From the NCBI RefSeq assembly GCF_002995845.1, contig NZ_PVXP01000003.1:62001-126000 (forward strand): a DNA stretch of 64,000 bases, in the 5' to 3' direction. The translations under genes were made by a program, and so were the position numbers. Positions 1 through 10,071 of the stretch are shown here, piece by piece; the first letter of the stretch is position 1, and each line of letters starts with the position of its first letter. Below the pieces are notes generated by a model. That model did not search any database. It saw only the letters and a program-made list of their open reading frames with translations, and was not told the origin of the DNA. The stretch comes from Clostridium luticellarii. Lineage in GTDB: Bacteria > Bacillota > Clostridia > Clostridiales > Clostridiaceae.

Positions 1-19
1 TAAATCTACTGCATTTTCA

Positions 20-2350
20 TCAGCTGCTTTTATGCTTTTCCTTGCTGGATGAATACTTCTTTAATTCTTTCCTGACCTCATTAATTACCTCGCTGTAATC
101 TCTTCCCATAAGAATTTCCACTGCATCTTTTAAATTATACATATAATATATATGAAAATTATCTTTTATTATCTCCTGTTCCACCTCGTCATTTAATACG
201 AGTCCACTTACGTTTGACCTGGGTATGAGTACTCCCTTATCTCTTGCACTGTCCAATATTTTGCACACCTTGAAGAAGCCTTCTATTTTTTCATTTATTC
301 CACCTACAGGCTGTACCTCACCAAATTGGTTTATAGAGCCGGTTACCGCTATATTTTGCTTGATTCCTATTTTGCTAAGGGAAGATATGATACTTAAAGT
401 TTCCGCCACAGAAGCACTGTCTCCATCTATTTTACCGTATGTCTGTTCAAAGCTCAGGTGAAAATCCACAGGTAATTTTTCATATTCCCCAATGAATCTG
501 CTTATACATCCTCTTAAAATATTCACGGATTTATTGTGAATTTTGCCGCTCAAATCACTTTCTTTCTGAATGTCTACAATATTTCCACTGCCTTTTAAGC
601 AGGAACAGGTTATTCTCACAGGCTTGCCTAAACTGAAATATCCTGTGCTTATGACAGAAAGTCCATTTATCTGACCCACCACTTTCTCCTTTACATCTAT
701 AAATATCTGACCTTCCCTATACATGTCCTCCAGCTGTTCTTCCAGCATTTTCTCACCATAGACTGCATTTAAGATATCCTCTTTATCTATAACCTGCTTT
801 TTTCTTTCAGAAACTTTATTGTCGGAAATCATCAAAATTTTTTCCAATTCATAGTCATCCATCAACAATTTATTTTTATCTTCGGCTTTCTTGGACAAAA
901 CCCTGGCCAATTCCCTTATTGCACTTTCATTAACCGGGTGCAGACTGTTCTCTTTGTATATGGAAAAAACTTTTCTGAGGAATGCCGCTTTTGTATTTTT
1001 ATTTATCTTCAAAAGGGATTTGTGCTCTCCCTTCAATTTAAACATCTTCTTGAAATCTTCATCATATCTGTAAAGCAGATCGTAGGTTCCATAATCTCCT
1101 ATAAGTATTATTTTTTCGTTGAATTTTATAGGTTCAGGCTTCAATCCGCTCAAAGATAATAATTCTAAATATCCTCTGCTGTAATTCAAATCTACCTTAC
1201 CGGTCATAACAGATTTTTTTAAATAATAATAAGCTCCCTTGTTGTTTAAAAGATCACTCACTCGAAGTATTAAACACCCCCCATTGGCTTTCAAAAGCGA
1301 TCCTGGAGTAATAAGACTCACATCTGTAATGTAATTTCCATTCTTATTTTCATATTCTATACTTCCAAGCAGATTGCTTATACTTGGATCCTCTTCAAAT
1401 ATTATGGGAGGCTTATCTTTTCCACCGTTATCCACCAGCACGTTTATTGAGTATTTGTAAATCGACTTGATTATATTTTCCTTGTCGACTTCATAATTTA
1501 TAGTATATATACTCTGTATTTCTCTTTCTATATTGCCGCATACCCTATTTAAAAAGCTTACAGCAGCTTCATTCCCCTTAAACATCTCCAAATATTCTCT
1601 TTTGATTTGACCTGTTTTTTCCTTATAATATTCACTTAGAAGAAGTTTTATTCTCTCAATCTGACTGAGCTCCATATTCTTTAACTGCTCAAGTATTCCT
1701 TCCATATTGCTTTTAAGACGGCTCACCTTGTTTAATATTTCCTCTTTGTCTTTCAAGCTGAGCAGATCATATTCTTCTTCACTCATCATCTTGCCCTGTT
1801 CTTTTAGTGGAATGAAACTAAATCCATCTTCAGTAATTTTTAAACTAAATCCCTCACCTTGGGCCATTTCCACAGCTTTATTTATCAAATTGCCCCTTTT
1901 TATCTGAAGATCTCTTTCCAGAATTTGTTTTTGTTGATTTGAAGAATCATTATAGAATTCGTAAGTGCATTTAAAATACAAATTTTGTACTTCATTCAGC
2001 ATATATTTTAATTTTTTTCCTCTGCCTGCCGGTAAAAACATAGCCTTTGGAATTTTACCATCTTTCATTACTACATAACATATATCCTGTATCTTCTTCT
2101 TGCTCCCAATAACCCTGTCTATAAAATTCATAATATTTTCAAGCCTATCTTTTGAAAAATTTTCTATAATATATACATTATATCCTTCTTTATCTATATT
2201 AAGCGCAGTTTTGATTCTTTCATATATTTCTCCATATTCAGATTCGGACTTAAGTCCATTATCTAAATTGTTTCTATCATCAAAATTAAAATCCACATCG
2301 TTCAATTCAAAATTATATATAATTTCTTCTTTAGATAGTTCTCTATTCAT
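20..2350 (-). CDS. Lon-family ATP-dependent protease (LonB-like, AAA_32 type)
   Basis: Predicted cytoplasmic ATP-dependent serine protease of 776 residues. The C-terminal third is a clear Lon proteolytic domain: a DGDSAS motif places the catalytic Ser near residue 645, and GGINEKI places the catalytic Lys near 688, giving the Ser-Lys dyad of the Lon family. The N-terminal and middle parts match the divergent AAA module of the AAA_32 (LonB-like) group, and I do not see a classical Walker A loop. The start is the ATG after AGGAGGAAGAAT. The gene stands alone on the minus strand and its stop lies 20 bases from the window edge, so its downstream neighbour is unseen. Family membership is certain; the exact substrates are unknown. 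It is not canonical LonA, which has a LAN substrate-binding N-domain and a standard P-loop. Confidence 0.9.
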   Translation of the reverse strand: MNRELSKEEIIYNFELNDVDFNFDDRNNLDNGLKSESEYGEIYERIKTALNIDKEGYNVYIIENFSKDRLENIMNFIDRVIGSKKKIQDICYVVMKDGKIPKAMFLPAGRGKKLKYMLNEVQNLYFKCTYEFYNDSSNQQKQILERDLQIKRGNLINKAVEMAQGEGFSLKITEDGFSFIPLKEQGKMMSEEEYDLLSLKDKEEILNKVSRLKSNMEGILEQLKNMELSQIERIKLLLSEYYKEKTGQIKREYLEMFKGNEAAVSFLNRVCGNIEREIQSIYTINYEVDKENIIKSIYKYSINVLVDNGGKDKPPIIFEEDPSISNLLGSIEYENKNGNYITDVSLITPGSLLKANGGCLILRVSDLLNNKGAYYYLKKSVMTGKVDLNYSRGYLELLSLSGLKPEPIKFNEKIILIGDYGTYDLLYRYDEDFKKMFKLKGEHKSLLKINKNTKAAFLRKVFSIYKENSLHPVNESAIRELARVLSKKAEDKNKLLMDDYELEKILMISDNKVSERKKQVIDKEDILNAVYGEKMLEEQLEDMYREGQIFIDVKEKVVGQINGLSVISTGYFSLGKPVRITCSCLKGSGNIVDIQKESDLSGKIHNKSVNILRGCISRFIGEYEKLPVDFHLSFEQTYGKIDGDSASVAETLSIISSLSKIGIKQNIAVTGSINQFGEVQPVGGINEKIEGFFKVCKILDSARDKGVLIPRSNVSGLVLNDEVEQEIIKDNFHIYYMYNLKDAVEILMGRDYSEVINEVRKELKKYSSSKEKHKSS

Positions 2351-2559
2351 ATTCTTCCTCCTTTTAAGTGCTTAATATAATAGTATTCTTCAAGGCTATA
2401 TTTAGGAACGAATTTTAAAAATAAGTATATACTGTCCTGTATATGTAAACCATAATAAAATCACTGACATATTTTAAAACAGAATATACTATGGTATAAT
2501 ATAATTAAATTTTTATGCAATTTACACTTATATAAAATAATAAAGGAGTCCGTATATAC

Positions 2560-2967
2560 ATGAGTTTTAAAGAAAAAATTGCGCAATATTACACAAAATC
2601 CTATTTGAAAAAATATGGTGATAGATTGACACAGGTACAGGGTACTGTAATATCTGTTAAAATAAAGAGAAAAACTATATTGTGGATATTCAATAAATTG
2701 TCGGTGACCCTCTTGGTAAGACCTGAAAGAAGCAGAAACATAGTAAGATGTTCCTATTCGAAAAAAAGGTGGTTTAAAAAGCCGGATTTCATACCCATAA
2801 GCCAGGGAAACCTGCTCTTAATTCAAGGTCTTAAAAGCAAAAGTGGAAAGGAACACAAAGAATACGTAGAACTTATCAACGTAAGAAATATGACCACTAA
2901 AAAAGATCTGATACCTATAGAAGGTAAAATGCCCAAAGTACAGAGGAAAGTTCAGCGTTTCAAATAA
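2560..2967 (+). CDS. Small basic protein of unknown function
   Basis: A 135-residue, strongly basic protein rich in Lys and Arg with no signal peptide or membrane segment. Alternating hydrophobic and charged residues (VQGTVISVKIKRKTILWIF, then TLLVRPE and NLLLIQGL) suggest a beta-rich, possibly OB-like fold, which is inference only. The ribosome binding site AAAGGAG lies about 13 bases before the ATG, and a TATAAT at 2495-2500 may be its -10 box. It is monocistronic: the hairpin at 3008-3060 separates it from the convergent pqqD-like gene. No function is assigned. Confidence 0.7.
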   Translation: MSFKEKIAQYYTKSYLKKYGDRLTQVQGTVISVKIKRKTILWIFNKLSVTLLVRPERSRNIVRCSYSKKRWFKKPDFIPISQGNLLLIQGLKSKSGKEHKEYVELINVRNMTTKKDLIPIEGKMPKVQRKVQRFK

Positions 2968-3007
2968 TTTGCCACGGTAACTCAAAAATTTAAAATTGAG
3001 AACAATT

Positions 3008-3060
3008 AAAATAAAGAAGATGGCAGCTGCAATATAGTGCAGTGTCACCTTCTTTATTTT
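3008..3060. terminator. Bidirectional terminator hairpin
   Basis: Arms AAAATAAAGAAG (3008-3019) and CTTCTTTATTTT (3049-3060) pair perfectly, and an inner near-complementary part extends the stem. The A- and T-rich ends give a U tract in either direction. It lies between the convergent ends of the basic protein gene and the PqqD-like gene. Confidence 0.8.
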
Positions 3061-3406
3061 ACAAATTTATTCTTTCTATATAATGACAATTGGCATCAAT
3101 ATGATTTAAAAATAATAATAACCTTTCGTACAGCGGATGAACTTCATTACCGTATTTCACTTCTAGAGTCTCTCCAATATCTTTTACAGTTTTACTTCCG
3201 TCTATCTGTAAAAACACATAACTTCCATACTCATCCATGGTGATTTTTTTATATTCCGGAATTGCGAATTTAAGTTTTCTAAAAAACTTCTGGATCTTGT
3301 GATCCTGTTTCTCAAGTACAGTCACAATACCATCTTTATCAACTTCATATTCCAGGTTATCCGAAATTTTAAATATTATATTCAATACTTCTTCACTGTT
3401 ACTCAA
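3059..3406 (-). CDS. PqqD-family protein paired with OPT transporter
   Basis: A 115-residue protein with the PqqD fold signature, in which the later part reads as a strand-helix-helix unit (DGSKTVKDIGETL, then YERLLLFLNHI). Classical PqqD proteins present peptides to radical SAM enzymes. Here no radical SAM gene is adjacent; instead the gene follows the OPT transporter and overlaps its end by 8 bases, so the two are translationally coupled. That coupling suggests it binds a peptide or works with the transporter, which is inference. The start ATG lies inside the end of the transporter gene. Confidence 0.7.
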   Translation of the reverse strand: MSNSEEVLNIIFKISDNLEYEVDKDGIVTVLEKQDHKIQKFFRKLKFAIPEYKKITMDEYGSYVFLQIDGSKTVKDIGETLEVKYGNEVHPLYERLLLFLNHIDANCHYIERINL

Positions 3407-5318
3407 CGTCTTTCACTTTACTTTTCAGTATAGGTACTGCAGCCAATATTACAAGAATTATAAGCATTATAAATGCCATTCCATTGGTAGCGGCAAATCC
3501 GCTTGGTCCGCTTCCTTTTATAACACCGGATACTTGAAGTATTATACCGATAAGTCCTATTATGGATCCACCGGCAACCAGCCCGGATGACAAACTTATA
3601 CCATTGGAAACCTTGACTTCTTTTTCTTTCTCGGTTTTAGAAACTTTTTCTACAAATAAACGAATAAGTGCACCTACCAATATTATGGAAGTGGTAGATA
3701 TGGGCAGATAAAATCCTATGGCAACTGTCATTACAGGGAGTTTTAACAAGAACAGCACACCTCCCATAACGGCACCCACAATTATCATTACCCAGGGTAA
3801 TTTACTTGACATTATACCTGCAGTCAAGGTTGACATCAAATTAGCCTGAGGCAGTGCAAAGGGTACGTTATCACCAGTCATTGCAAGCTGGCTTGAAAGC
3901 AGCAATATGACACCGGTAACTACTGCAACACCAACTACACTGGCTACAGCAAAATATTTCTGCATTTCATTCTTGTCACCGCCCACTATAAAAGTAACTT
4001 TTTGTGATTGTGAGTAACCTCCGGCTGCGGCTATGGCAGTAACTATAAATGTACCGAATAGCAGGAGTGATCTGTTGTCTCCAATACTTTTCCATCCCAT
4101 TCCCACAAACAGCAATGTTACAATAACTATGGAAGCTATAGTCATGCCGGATACTGGAAGATTGGAAGTTCCTATAGTACCAGTTAAACGCCCGGAAACT
4201 ATAACGAACAGCAGTGACAGCAATAATGATAAAATAGAAACAATTACTGCCATCAATATGTTGCCGCCAGATACCAGAAAACCGCCTATAAAGCCTATCA
4301 CTATACCGCCAAGCAATATGAGATTTTCAGCAGATGAAGTGCCGGTATCCTTCGAAGTCTTGACATTAAGAGTTTCTCTTACGGAAGATCCTATGGTTGG
4401 TATAAGCCTTACAGCACTTATCAAACCGCCGGAAAGCATCATACCTGCTCCAATGTATTTTACATAACTGCCTGCTATATCCTTGACCTGCATAGCATTT
4501 ACAGAAACATTCGGATCATTCCATACAGCTGGACCTCCCTGCCCCAGTGAAGCAAAGTAGCCTATCAAAGGCATAATAGCAAAATTAGACAGCAGAGAAC
4601 TGGCAAACATAGCCAGAGATACTTCCATACCAACTATAAATCCTATGCCCAATAACAGAGGATTGACTTCAACTTCAAATTTCCATTTGTAGAAGGACTC
4701 ATTTACATAACTTATTACATTGTTGGCCACATTTAGAAAAGAGCCGGTTAAAACAGTTAAAGCACCGCCTATTCCAAATCCGATTCCCATGTACCTGATT
4801 GATTCTTCAGCACCTTCAGAAGCAACAAGTGTTTCAGATATGGCCATGGATTCAGGATACATCAATTTACCATGTTCCTCAACTATTAAATAATTGTAAA
4901 CAAGTGAAGCTGTTCCTATTCCAAATAGTGCTCCGCCTACACCAACAACAAAGCCTTCCAAAAAAGAAACTTTTGAACCTATTAAAAGTATCGCAGGTAA
5001 AACAAATATCATACCACTGGCAATGGATTCTCCACCACTTGACATACCTTGTAGCAGGTTCTTGCCGAGAATACCCTTTTGTTTGGCAAATACAGCTATA
5101 AATACGGACCCCAATATAGAACCAGGTATGCCGGCGGCAACTGTAAGTCCTGCCTTCATGCCTGAATAAGCAGTAGATGCTGCAAATAGTACAGCTAAAA
5201 TAATACCGATAATTAATACAGCAATATTTCCTCCGGATTTAGAGCCGCTGGAAACGTAGGGGACATAATCTTTACCAGCTATGCCGCCGTACGCATTTTT
5301 AGATAATTTTTTGTTCAT
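3399..5318 (-). CDS. OPT/YSL family oligopeptide transporter
   Basis: A polytopic inner-membrane protein of 639 residues with about 14-16 hydrophobic segments. It matches the bacterial OPT (oligopeptide transporter) family, with the glycine-rich first helix and YSGMKAGLTVAAGIPGSI-type motif near residues 50-70. Members import small peptides or metal-chelating peptides by proton coupling; the substrate is not readable from sequence. The start is the ATG after GAGGAGGTATATAGTATTT. It is first in a two-gene operon with the PqqD-like protein. The neighbouring PepD-type dipeptidase, on the same strand just upstream, would be a sensible partner for breaking down imported peptides. Confidence 0.9.
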   Translation of the reverse strand: MNKKLSKNAYGGIAGKDYVPYVSSGSKSGGNIAVLIIGIILAVLFAASTAYSGMKAGLTVAAGIPGSILGSVFIAVFAKQKGILGKNLLQGMSSGGESIASGMIFVLPAILLIGSKVSFLEGFVVGVGGALFGIGTASLVYNYLIVEEHGKLMYPESMAISETLVASEGAEESIRYMGIGFGIGGALTVLTGSFLNVANNVISYVNESFYKWKFEVEVNPLLLGIGFIVGMEVSLAMFASSLLSNFAIMPLIGYFASLGQGGPAVWNDPNVSVNAMQVKDIAGSYVKYIGAGMMLSGGLISAVRLIPTIGSSVRETLNVKTSKDTGTSSAENLILLGGIVIGFIGGFLVSGGNILMAVIVSILSLLLSLLFVIVSGRLTGTIGTSNLPVSGMTIASIVIVTLLFVGMGWKSIGDNRSLLLFGTFIVTAIAAAGGYSQSQKVTFIVGGDKNEMQKYFAVASVVGVAVVTGVILLLSSQLAMTGDNVPFALPQANLMSTLTAGIMSSKLPWVMIIVGAVMGGVLFLLKLPVMTVAIGFYLPISTTSIILVGALIRLFVEKVSKTEKEKEVKVSNGISLSSGLVAGGSIIGLIGIILQVSGVIKGSGPSGFAATNGMAFIMLIILVILAAVPILKSKVKDVE

Positions 5319-5490
5319 AAATACTATATACCTCCTCGTACAGTTTTACTTAACATTTTTACAGTTATACTTAATAATTATAGCATAACTATTATATAAG
5401 CTCATGTATAAGCTTATTTTTTAATTTTTATAATACCCATATTGAGTATTTTCATAGTAAATCAAATATCCATCAGCAGATGTTTTTCTC

Positions 5491-6957
5491 CTATTGCTTA
5501 AGAGCTCTTAGAACTTCTACCAGATATTTCCATGTTCTCTGGGTGGAAGGTATGCTCAGATGTTCGTCTGCAGTATGAACCCCAAACATAGTCGGTCCAA
5601 AAGATATCATGTCCAGCTGTCCATTGAACTTTTCTTCAAAAAGCGCACATTCAAGTCCTGCATGAATTGCAGTTACCAAAGGCTTCTTCCCAAATAACTT
5701 TTCATAGACATCTATAAAAATTTCTCTTATTTTGGAATTAGGATTGTATTTCCATTCCGGATAAGCTGATTCCGCAACTACTTTTCCATTGGTGAGACTG
5801 GCTATTGCAGTTATGGTATCAAATATATTTTCCTTTATGCTTCCCACAGAGCTCCTTATGGAGCTTATGATTTCAACACTATCATCTTTAGTCTGAACTA
5901 CTCCTAAATTCAAGGAACTTTCCACCAGATTCTCTATGTCCATGCTCATGCTCTGAACTCCATTTGGAATAAGATAGAGGAAATTTACTACATTTTTTGT
6001 AGTTGCGTCATCCATGATTTTCTTCGGTTTTTCCTCTGCAGCCTTCAAATTAACTTTTAAATCCGGATCTGCCGTCTTGAATTCATCTTTAAATATTTTT
6101 TCCAGCTTGGAAACTTGATCTTTCAACAGAGCTTTATTTTCACCATTTATACATATAACTGCCTGGGCCTCACGGGCAATGGCATTGTGTTTTGAACCTC
6201 CCTTTATATAGCTTATATTGAAGCTCATTTTAGGACTCAAGCTTTTAAGCAGACGTGCCAGCAGCTTGTTTGAATTGGCTCTTCCCTTGTGTATTTCCGC
6301 TCCGGAATGTCCGCCCTTTAACCCCTGGATTTCAATTGAAAAAGGTTCCAAATTCCCATTTAAATCTTTCCAGGCTATTGGAATATTTGTCTTTGATGAA
6401 CATCCTCCGGCACAGCTTACAAGGAGCATTCCCTCCTCTTCTGAATCTATATTTATAAGTGTTTTACCGGATACATTTTTAGGATCCAGTGCCAGCGCTC
6501 CATCCATTCCTGTTTCCTCAGAAGTGGTAACCACCAATTCAATTGGCGGATGTGCTATATTCTCAGAAGCCATAACTGCCAATCCCATGGCAACTGCTAT
6601 ACCGTCGTCCCCTCCCAAAGTTGTGCCTTCTGCATATAACATGTCATCTACTACTCTCAATTTAATGGGATCTTTTATAAAATCATGTTCTACTTCAGGC
6701 TTTTTCTCGCAGACCATATCCATGTGTCCCTGAATTACTATACCAGGACTATTTTCATATCCCCTGGAAGCTGGCTTCTTCATGATTACATTTAACGCTT
6801 CATCTTGTATAACATCCAGTTTATGTTTCTTCGCAAAAGAAACCAGATAATCACTGATTCCCTTTTCATTACCTGAACCTCTCGGAATACTGCTTATTTC
6901 CTCAAAATATTTAAATACTTCAACAGGTTCAACGTTTTCTAATGCTCTATTTTCCAT
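5491..6957 (-). CDS. pepD: Aminoacyl-histidine dipeptidase (PepD-type, M20)
   Basis: A cytoplasmic dizinc dipeptidase of 488 residues, the usual length for PepD, which hydrolyses Xaa-His and other dipeptides. Metal and catalytic motifs of the M20 family are visible in order: GHMDMVC near residues 77-83, GGDDGIAVA near 116-124, and the general-base pair in TSEETGMDG near 145-153. The lid domain follows, and the C-terminal GVHTADEHLS supplies the last metal His. The start ATG follows a GGAGGAGATTG-type ribosome binding site. It is likely transcribed alone, upstream of the OPT transporter with a gap of about 170 bases. Confidence 0.93.
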   Translation of the reverse strand: MENRALENVEPVEVFKYFEEISSIPRGSGNEKGISDYLVSFAKKHKLDVIQDEALNVIMKKPASRGYENSPGIVIQGHMDMVCEKKPEVEHDFIKDPIKLRVVDDMLYAEGTTLGGDDGIAVAMGLAVMASENIAHPPIELVVTTSEETGMDGALALDPKNVSGKTLINIDSEEEGMLLVSCAGGCSSKTNIPIAWKDLNGNLEPFSIEIQGLKGGHSGAEIHKGRANSNKLLARLLKSLSPKMSFNISYIKGGSKHNAIAREAQAVICINGENKALLKDQVSKLEKIFKDEFKTADPDLKVNLKAAEEKPKKIMDDATTKNVVNFLYLIPNGVQSMSMDIENLVESSLNLGVVQTKDDSVEIISSIRSSVGSIKENIFDTITAIASLTNGKVVAESAYPEWKYNPNSKIREIFIDVYEKLFGKKPLVTAIHAGLECALFEEKFNGQLDMISFGPTMFGVHTADEHLSIPSTQRTWKYLVEVLRALKQ

Positions 6958-7161
6958 TTACAATCTCCTCCTAACACTAGAACATCCAATTTTAGCAAAA
7001 TACTGCCTATTTATATTTCATCACAAAATCAATAAAAAATCAATGTATGTAATTATTTGATTTTTCATTTTTTTGATATTCCTGCTTATCTTATATTCTA
7101 CTTTACATCAGCCACATGACAATATGACAATTTGCAACAAATTTTAATTGCAATTTCATAA

Positions 7162-7195
7162 AAAGGTGTATTTTCATTTTTGAAAATACACCTTT
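7162..7195. terminator. Terminator hairpin downstream of the P-type ATPase
   Basis: A perfect 15-bp stem, AAAGGTGTATTTTCA with its complement, around a TTTT loop at 7162-7195. In the minus-strand transcript of the ATPase it follows the stop by about 35 bases. Confidence 0.75.
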
Positions 7196-7229
7196 CGTCT
7201 GTACCTTGAAATATGGGCATGCTTCAAAT

Positions 7230-9782
7230 TCAAGCATTATTGGATTTAAAATATAAATACAGACTGTTCATAAATGCAATTATTCCTGAAAAAAACAATA
7301 CTATAACCCATTGTGAAATCATAAGCGCCGAAGTATGGAACACCATCTGCAAAAATGGTACATATATCGTACATAAAAGCATGATCATGGATATGGAAAC
7401 TGCAGCCAGAAGATACAAATTAGTAAACAAGCTTATTTCAAATATGGAGTGTTTTTCGGATCTACACTCAAATACATGTATGAGCTGGGATATTATAAGT
7501 GTACAAAGTGCCATGGTTCTTGCGGTTTTAAGATCAAATCCCAGATATAAACCTATGACAAAGGCAAGTACGGTACATACACCGATAAGTGTCCCTCTTA
7601 CAATGATCTTCTCACTAAGCCCTCTGGCAAATATGCTTTCATTTTTAGCCCTGGGTTTTCCTCTCATTATATCCCCCTCTGGAGGATCTACTCCAAGTGC
7701 TATGGCAGGCAGCCCATCTGTAGCCAGGTTCACCATAAGTATTTGTATGGGCAGGAGCGGTGTATCCAGTGAAAATATGGATGTAAGAAGCATGGTCAGA
7801 ACTTCTCCCAGGTTGCAGGACAGCAGATATCTTATGAATTTTCTTATATTGTCGTAAATAACTCTTCCTTCTTCCACTGCAGATACTATGGTGGCAAAAT
7901 TGTCATCCAGAAGTATCATGGAGGATGCCTCCTTCGTCACATCAGTACCTGAAATTCCCATACAGATCCCGATATCCGCCTCTTTTACCGCCGGAGCATC
8001 ATTTACACCATCCCCTGTCATGGCCACAATATTATTTTGAGCTTTAAAGGCTTTTACTATTCTAAATTTGTGTCCCGGATTGACTCTTGCAAATATGGAG
8101 ATATCACGTATTTTTCTGGAAAGCTCTCTGTCATTCAGCTTGTCTAATTCTTCTCCCGTTATAACCTGAGACTGTGTTTTACATATATCCAGTTCTTTTC
8201 CAATGGCAAAAGCTGTATTTTTATGATCTCCCGTTATCATGATGGGTCTTATACCTGCCAGCCTGCATTTTAATACTGCATCTTTTGCTTCTTTTCTGGG
8301 CGGATCTATAATCCCGGCTATCCCTATAAAAATCAAATTATTTTCCAGCGATCTTCCCGCAGTTACTGCATTGTCCTTGTACGCTCCAGCTATACATCTC
8401 AGTGCATCAGAAGTCATATTTTCCACTGCTCTTAAAACCCTGTTTCTTTCAGTTAAGGTAAAAAGCTTGACCTGTCCATTAGACAGTATATATTTGCATC
8501 TATTTATCACCCTTTCGGGAGCCCCTTTTACATAGCACACCTTCTTACTGCCTTCCCTCATTATTACAGACATCATTTTCCTGTCGGAATCAAAAGGTAT
8601 GTCGTAGATTCTATCTGCTTTGTCCATAAATTTTTTCAAGGCTTTTCCCTCTGTAAAAAATGCCTTTATCAAAGCCGTTTCTGTAGGATCACCTATAAGT
8701 GCCTCTGAAATATTGGCTTTTTTTACGTCAAAATCACAATCGTTGCAATATGTAAAAGCTTTCTTCATCATCATATTTTCGGAAAAGGCTTCTCCCTTTG
8801 TTTTGTGTATTCTTCCATTGAAATAGAGAGCTTTCACGGTCATTTTATTTTCAGTAAGAGTACCTGTCTTGTCACTGCAGATTACAGAAGTACAGCCCAG
8901 GGTCTCCACTGCCGGTAATTTTCTCACCAGTGCATTCCTCTTTAACATCCTGGATACCCCGAGAGCCAGTGCAACAGTAACTATAGCTGCAAGTCCCTCC
9001 GGAATAGCCGCTACTGCCAAACTCACCCCTACTAAAAACATCTCATACTTATCCTGTCCTCTCCAGACACCGGTTAAAGTTACTAAAATACATATGGCAA
9101 TACACATGACCACCAGTACCTTGCCAAGAGATGTAAGCTTTTCCTTGAGGGGAGATCTATCCTTTTCAATGTTCTGAAGCATACCTGCTATCTTCCCCAT
9201 TTCTGTTTTCATTCCAGTCTGTATCACCCTGGCTTTTCCCTTGCCCTTTATCACTATTGTCCCCATGTATATAGAATTATTCTTACCGGAGCTGCTTTTT
9301 TCAACTCCTTCGGATTCTCCTGTCAAAAGGGATTCATCCACCATAAAATTGCTTCTAGACAGTAAAATACAATCTGCAGGTATCTTGTCTCCAGATTCCA
9401 GGAATATCACGTCTCCTATTACAAGCTCCTGTGCATTTATAATTCTAATTTTACCGTCTCTAAGAACTTTTGAGGTGGGAGAAGCCAGTTCCTTTAATGT
9501 TTCCAGGGATCTTTCTGTTTTAAACTCCTGTACAAATCCCAATATGGCATTCATAATCACAATAATAAGTATGGTTATAGCATCCGCTTTTTCCCCCATA
9601 AAACCAGATATTACAGTGGCAACTATAAGAATCCAGGTTATAAAATCATTGAATTGAGAAAGAAATATCTTTACAGGAGATATGCCGTTTTTCTTTTCAA
9701 TGGCATTAGGTCCATATTTTTTAAGTCTTCTCTCTGCTTCAACCTGGGTGAGACCACCTTCTATCTCTCTTTCATTGATCAA
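7230..9782 (-). CDS. Cation-translocating P-type ATPase (type IIA, Ca2+ pump-like)
   Basis: An 850-residue membrane ATPase of SERCA/PMR1 type, predicted to export Ca2+. The actuator motif TGES is at 154-157, PEGL of helix M4 at 261-264, and the phosphorylated Asp is D304 in SDKTGTLT. The hinge GDGVNDAPA follows. M5 has SCNLGEV and M6 has NLATDGLPA, which keep the Asn/Glu and Asn/Thr/Asp ligands of Ca2+ site II. That supports Ca2+ over Na+/K+, although Mn2+ transport is possible in this branch. Ten transmembrane helices are expected. The ATG follows a weak GGAGGG site. It appears monocistronic, ending at the 7162 hairpin. Confidence 0.92.
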   Translation of the reverse strand: MINEREIEGGLTQVEAERRLKKYGPNAIEKKNGISPVKIFLSQFNDFITWILIVATVISGFMGEKADAITILIIVIMNAILGFVQEFKTERSLETLKELASPTSKVLRDGKIRIINAQELVIGDVIFLESGDKIPADCILLSRSNFMVDESLLTGESEGVEKSSSGKNNSIYMGTIVIKGKGKARVIQTGMKTEMGKIAGMLQNIEKDRSPLKEKLTSLGKVLVVMCIAICILVTLTGVWRGQDKYEMFLVGVSLAVAAIPEGLAAIVTVALALGVSRMLKRNALVRKLPAVETLGCTSVICSDKTGTLTENKMTVKALYFNGRIHKTKGEAFSENMMMKKAFTYCNDCDFDVKKANISEALIGDPTETALIKAFFTEGKALKKFMDKADRIYDIPFDSDRKMMSVIMREGSKKVCYVKGAPERVINRCKYILSNGQVKLFTLTERNRVLRAVENMTSDALRCIAGAYKDNAVTAGRSLENNLIFIGIAGIIDPPRKEAKDAVLKCRLAGIRPIMITGDHKNTAFAIGKELDICKTQSQVITGEELDKLNDRELSRKIRDISIFARVNPGHKFRIVKAFKAQNNIVAMTGDGVNDAPAVKEADIGICMGISGTDVTKEASSMILLDDNFATIVSAVEEGRVIYDNIRKFIRYLLSCNLGEVLTMLLTSIFSLDTPLLPIQILMVNLATDGLPAIALGVDPPEGDIMRGKPRAKNESIFARGLSEKIIVRGTLIGVCTVLAFVIGLYLGFDLKTARTMALCTLIISQLIHVFECRSEKHSIFEISLFTNLYLLAAVSISMIMLLCTIYVPFLQMVFHTSALMISQWVIVLFFSGIIAFMNSLYLYFKSNNA

Positions 9783-9861
9783 TTTTATCCCTCCAAAGTA
9801 ATTATTACCTCTATGTTAATTAAGTATATGCCCCCTTTGTATGGTATTATGACAATTATCA

Positions 9862-9960
9862 ATTGACAATTGTCAATGTACAATTCAATGATAGATTTTT
9901 TGCTGCACCGAAAATCCATCATTATTTTATATTTATACTTTGAAGCTTGATAATTGAATA
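9862..9960. repeat. Intergenic repeat, divergent copy (with 16-bp palindrome)
   Basis: Contains the palindrome ATTGACAATTGTCAAT at 9862-9877, a run of acaatt-type words, then a gatttt...ccgaaaatc imperfect hairpin and a T/A-rich tail. The order of parts resembles the copies around flgE at 24005 and 25297, but primary identity is lower. It lies between the divergent ATPase and pyrophosphatase genes, so it may overlap their promoters. Confidence 0.45.
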
Positions 9961-10071
9961 CGGGTGGATAATCACGCCGTATTTTGCTATAATATTTGTA
10001 TGTTAATCCATAATAATGATTTTACATATAAATATTGTTTTATTCATGTACACTTAGGAGGAAAATTAATT

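Noticed and set aside
4033-4467. Plus-strand open frame opposite the OPT transporter
   Set aside because: It is a shadow of the real gene, with no ribosome binding site and composition set by the opposite strand.
5395-5417. Small hairpin ATAAGCT/AGCTTAT after the PepD gene as a terminator
   Set aside because: The T run lies on the plus-strand side, while the only gene reading into it is on the minus strand.
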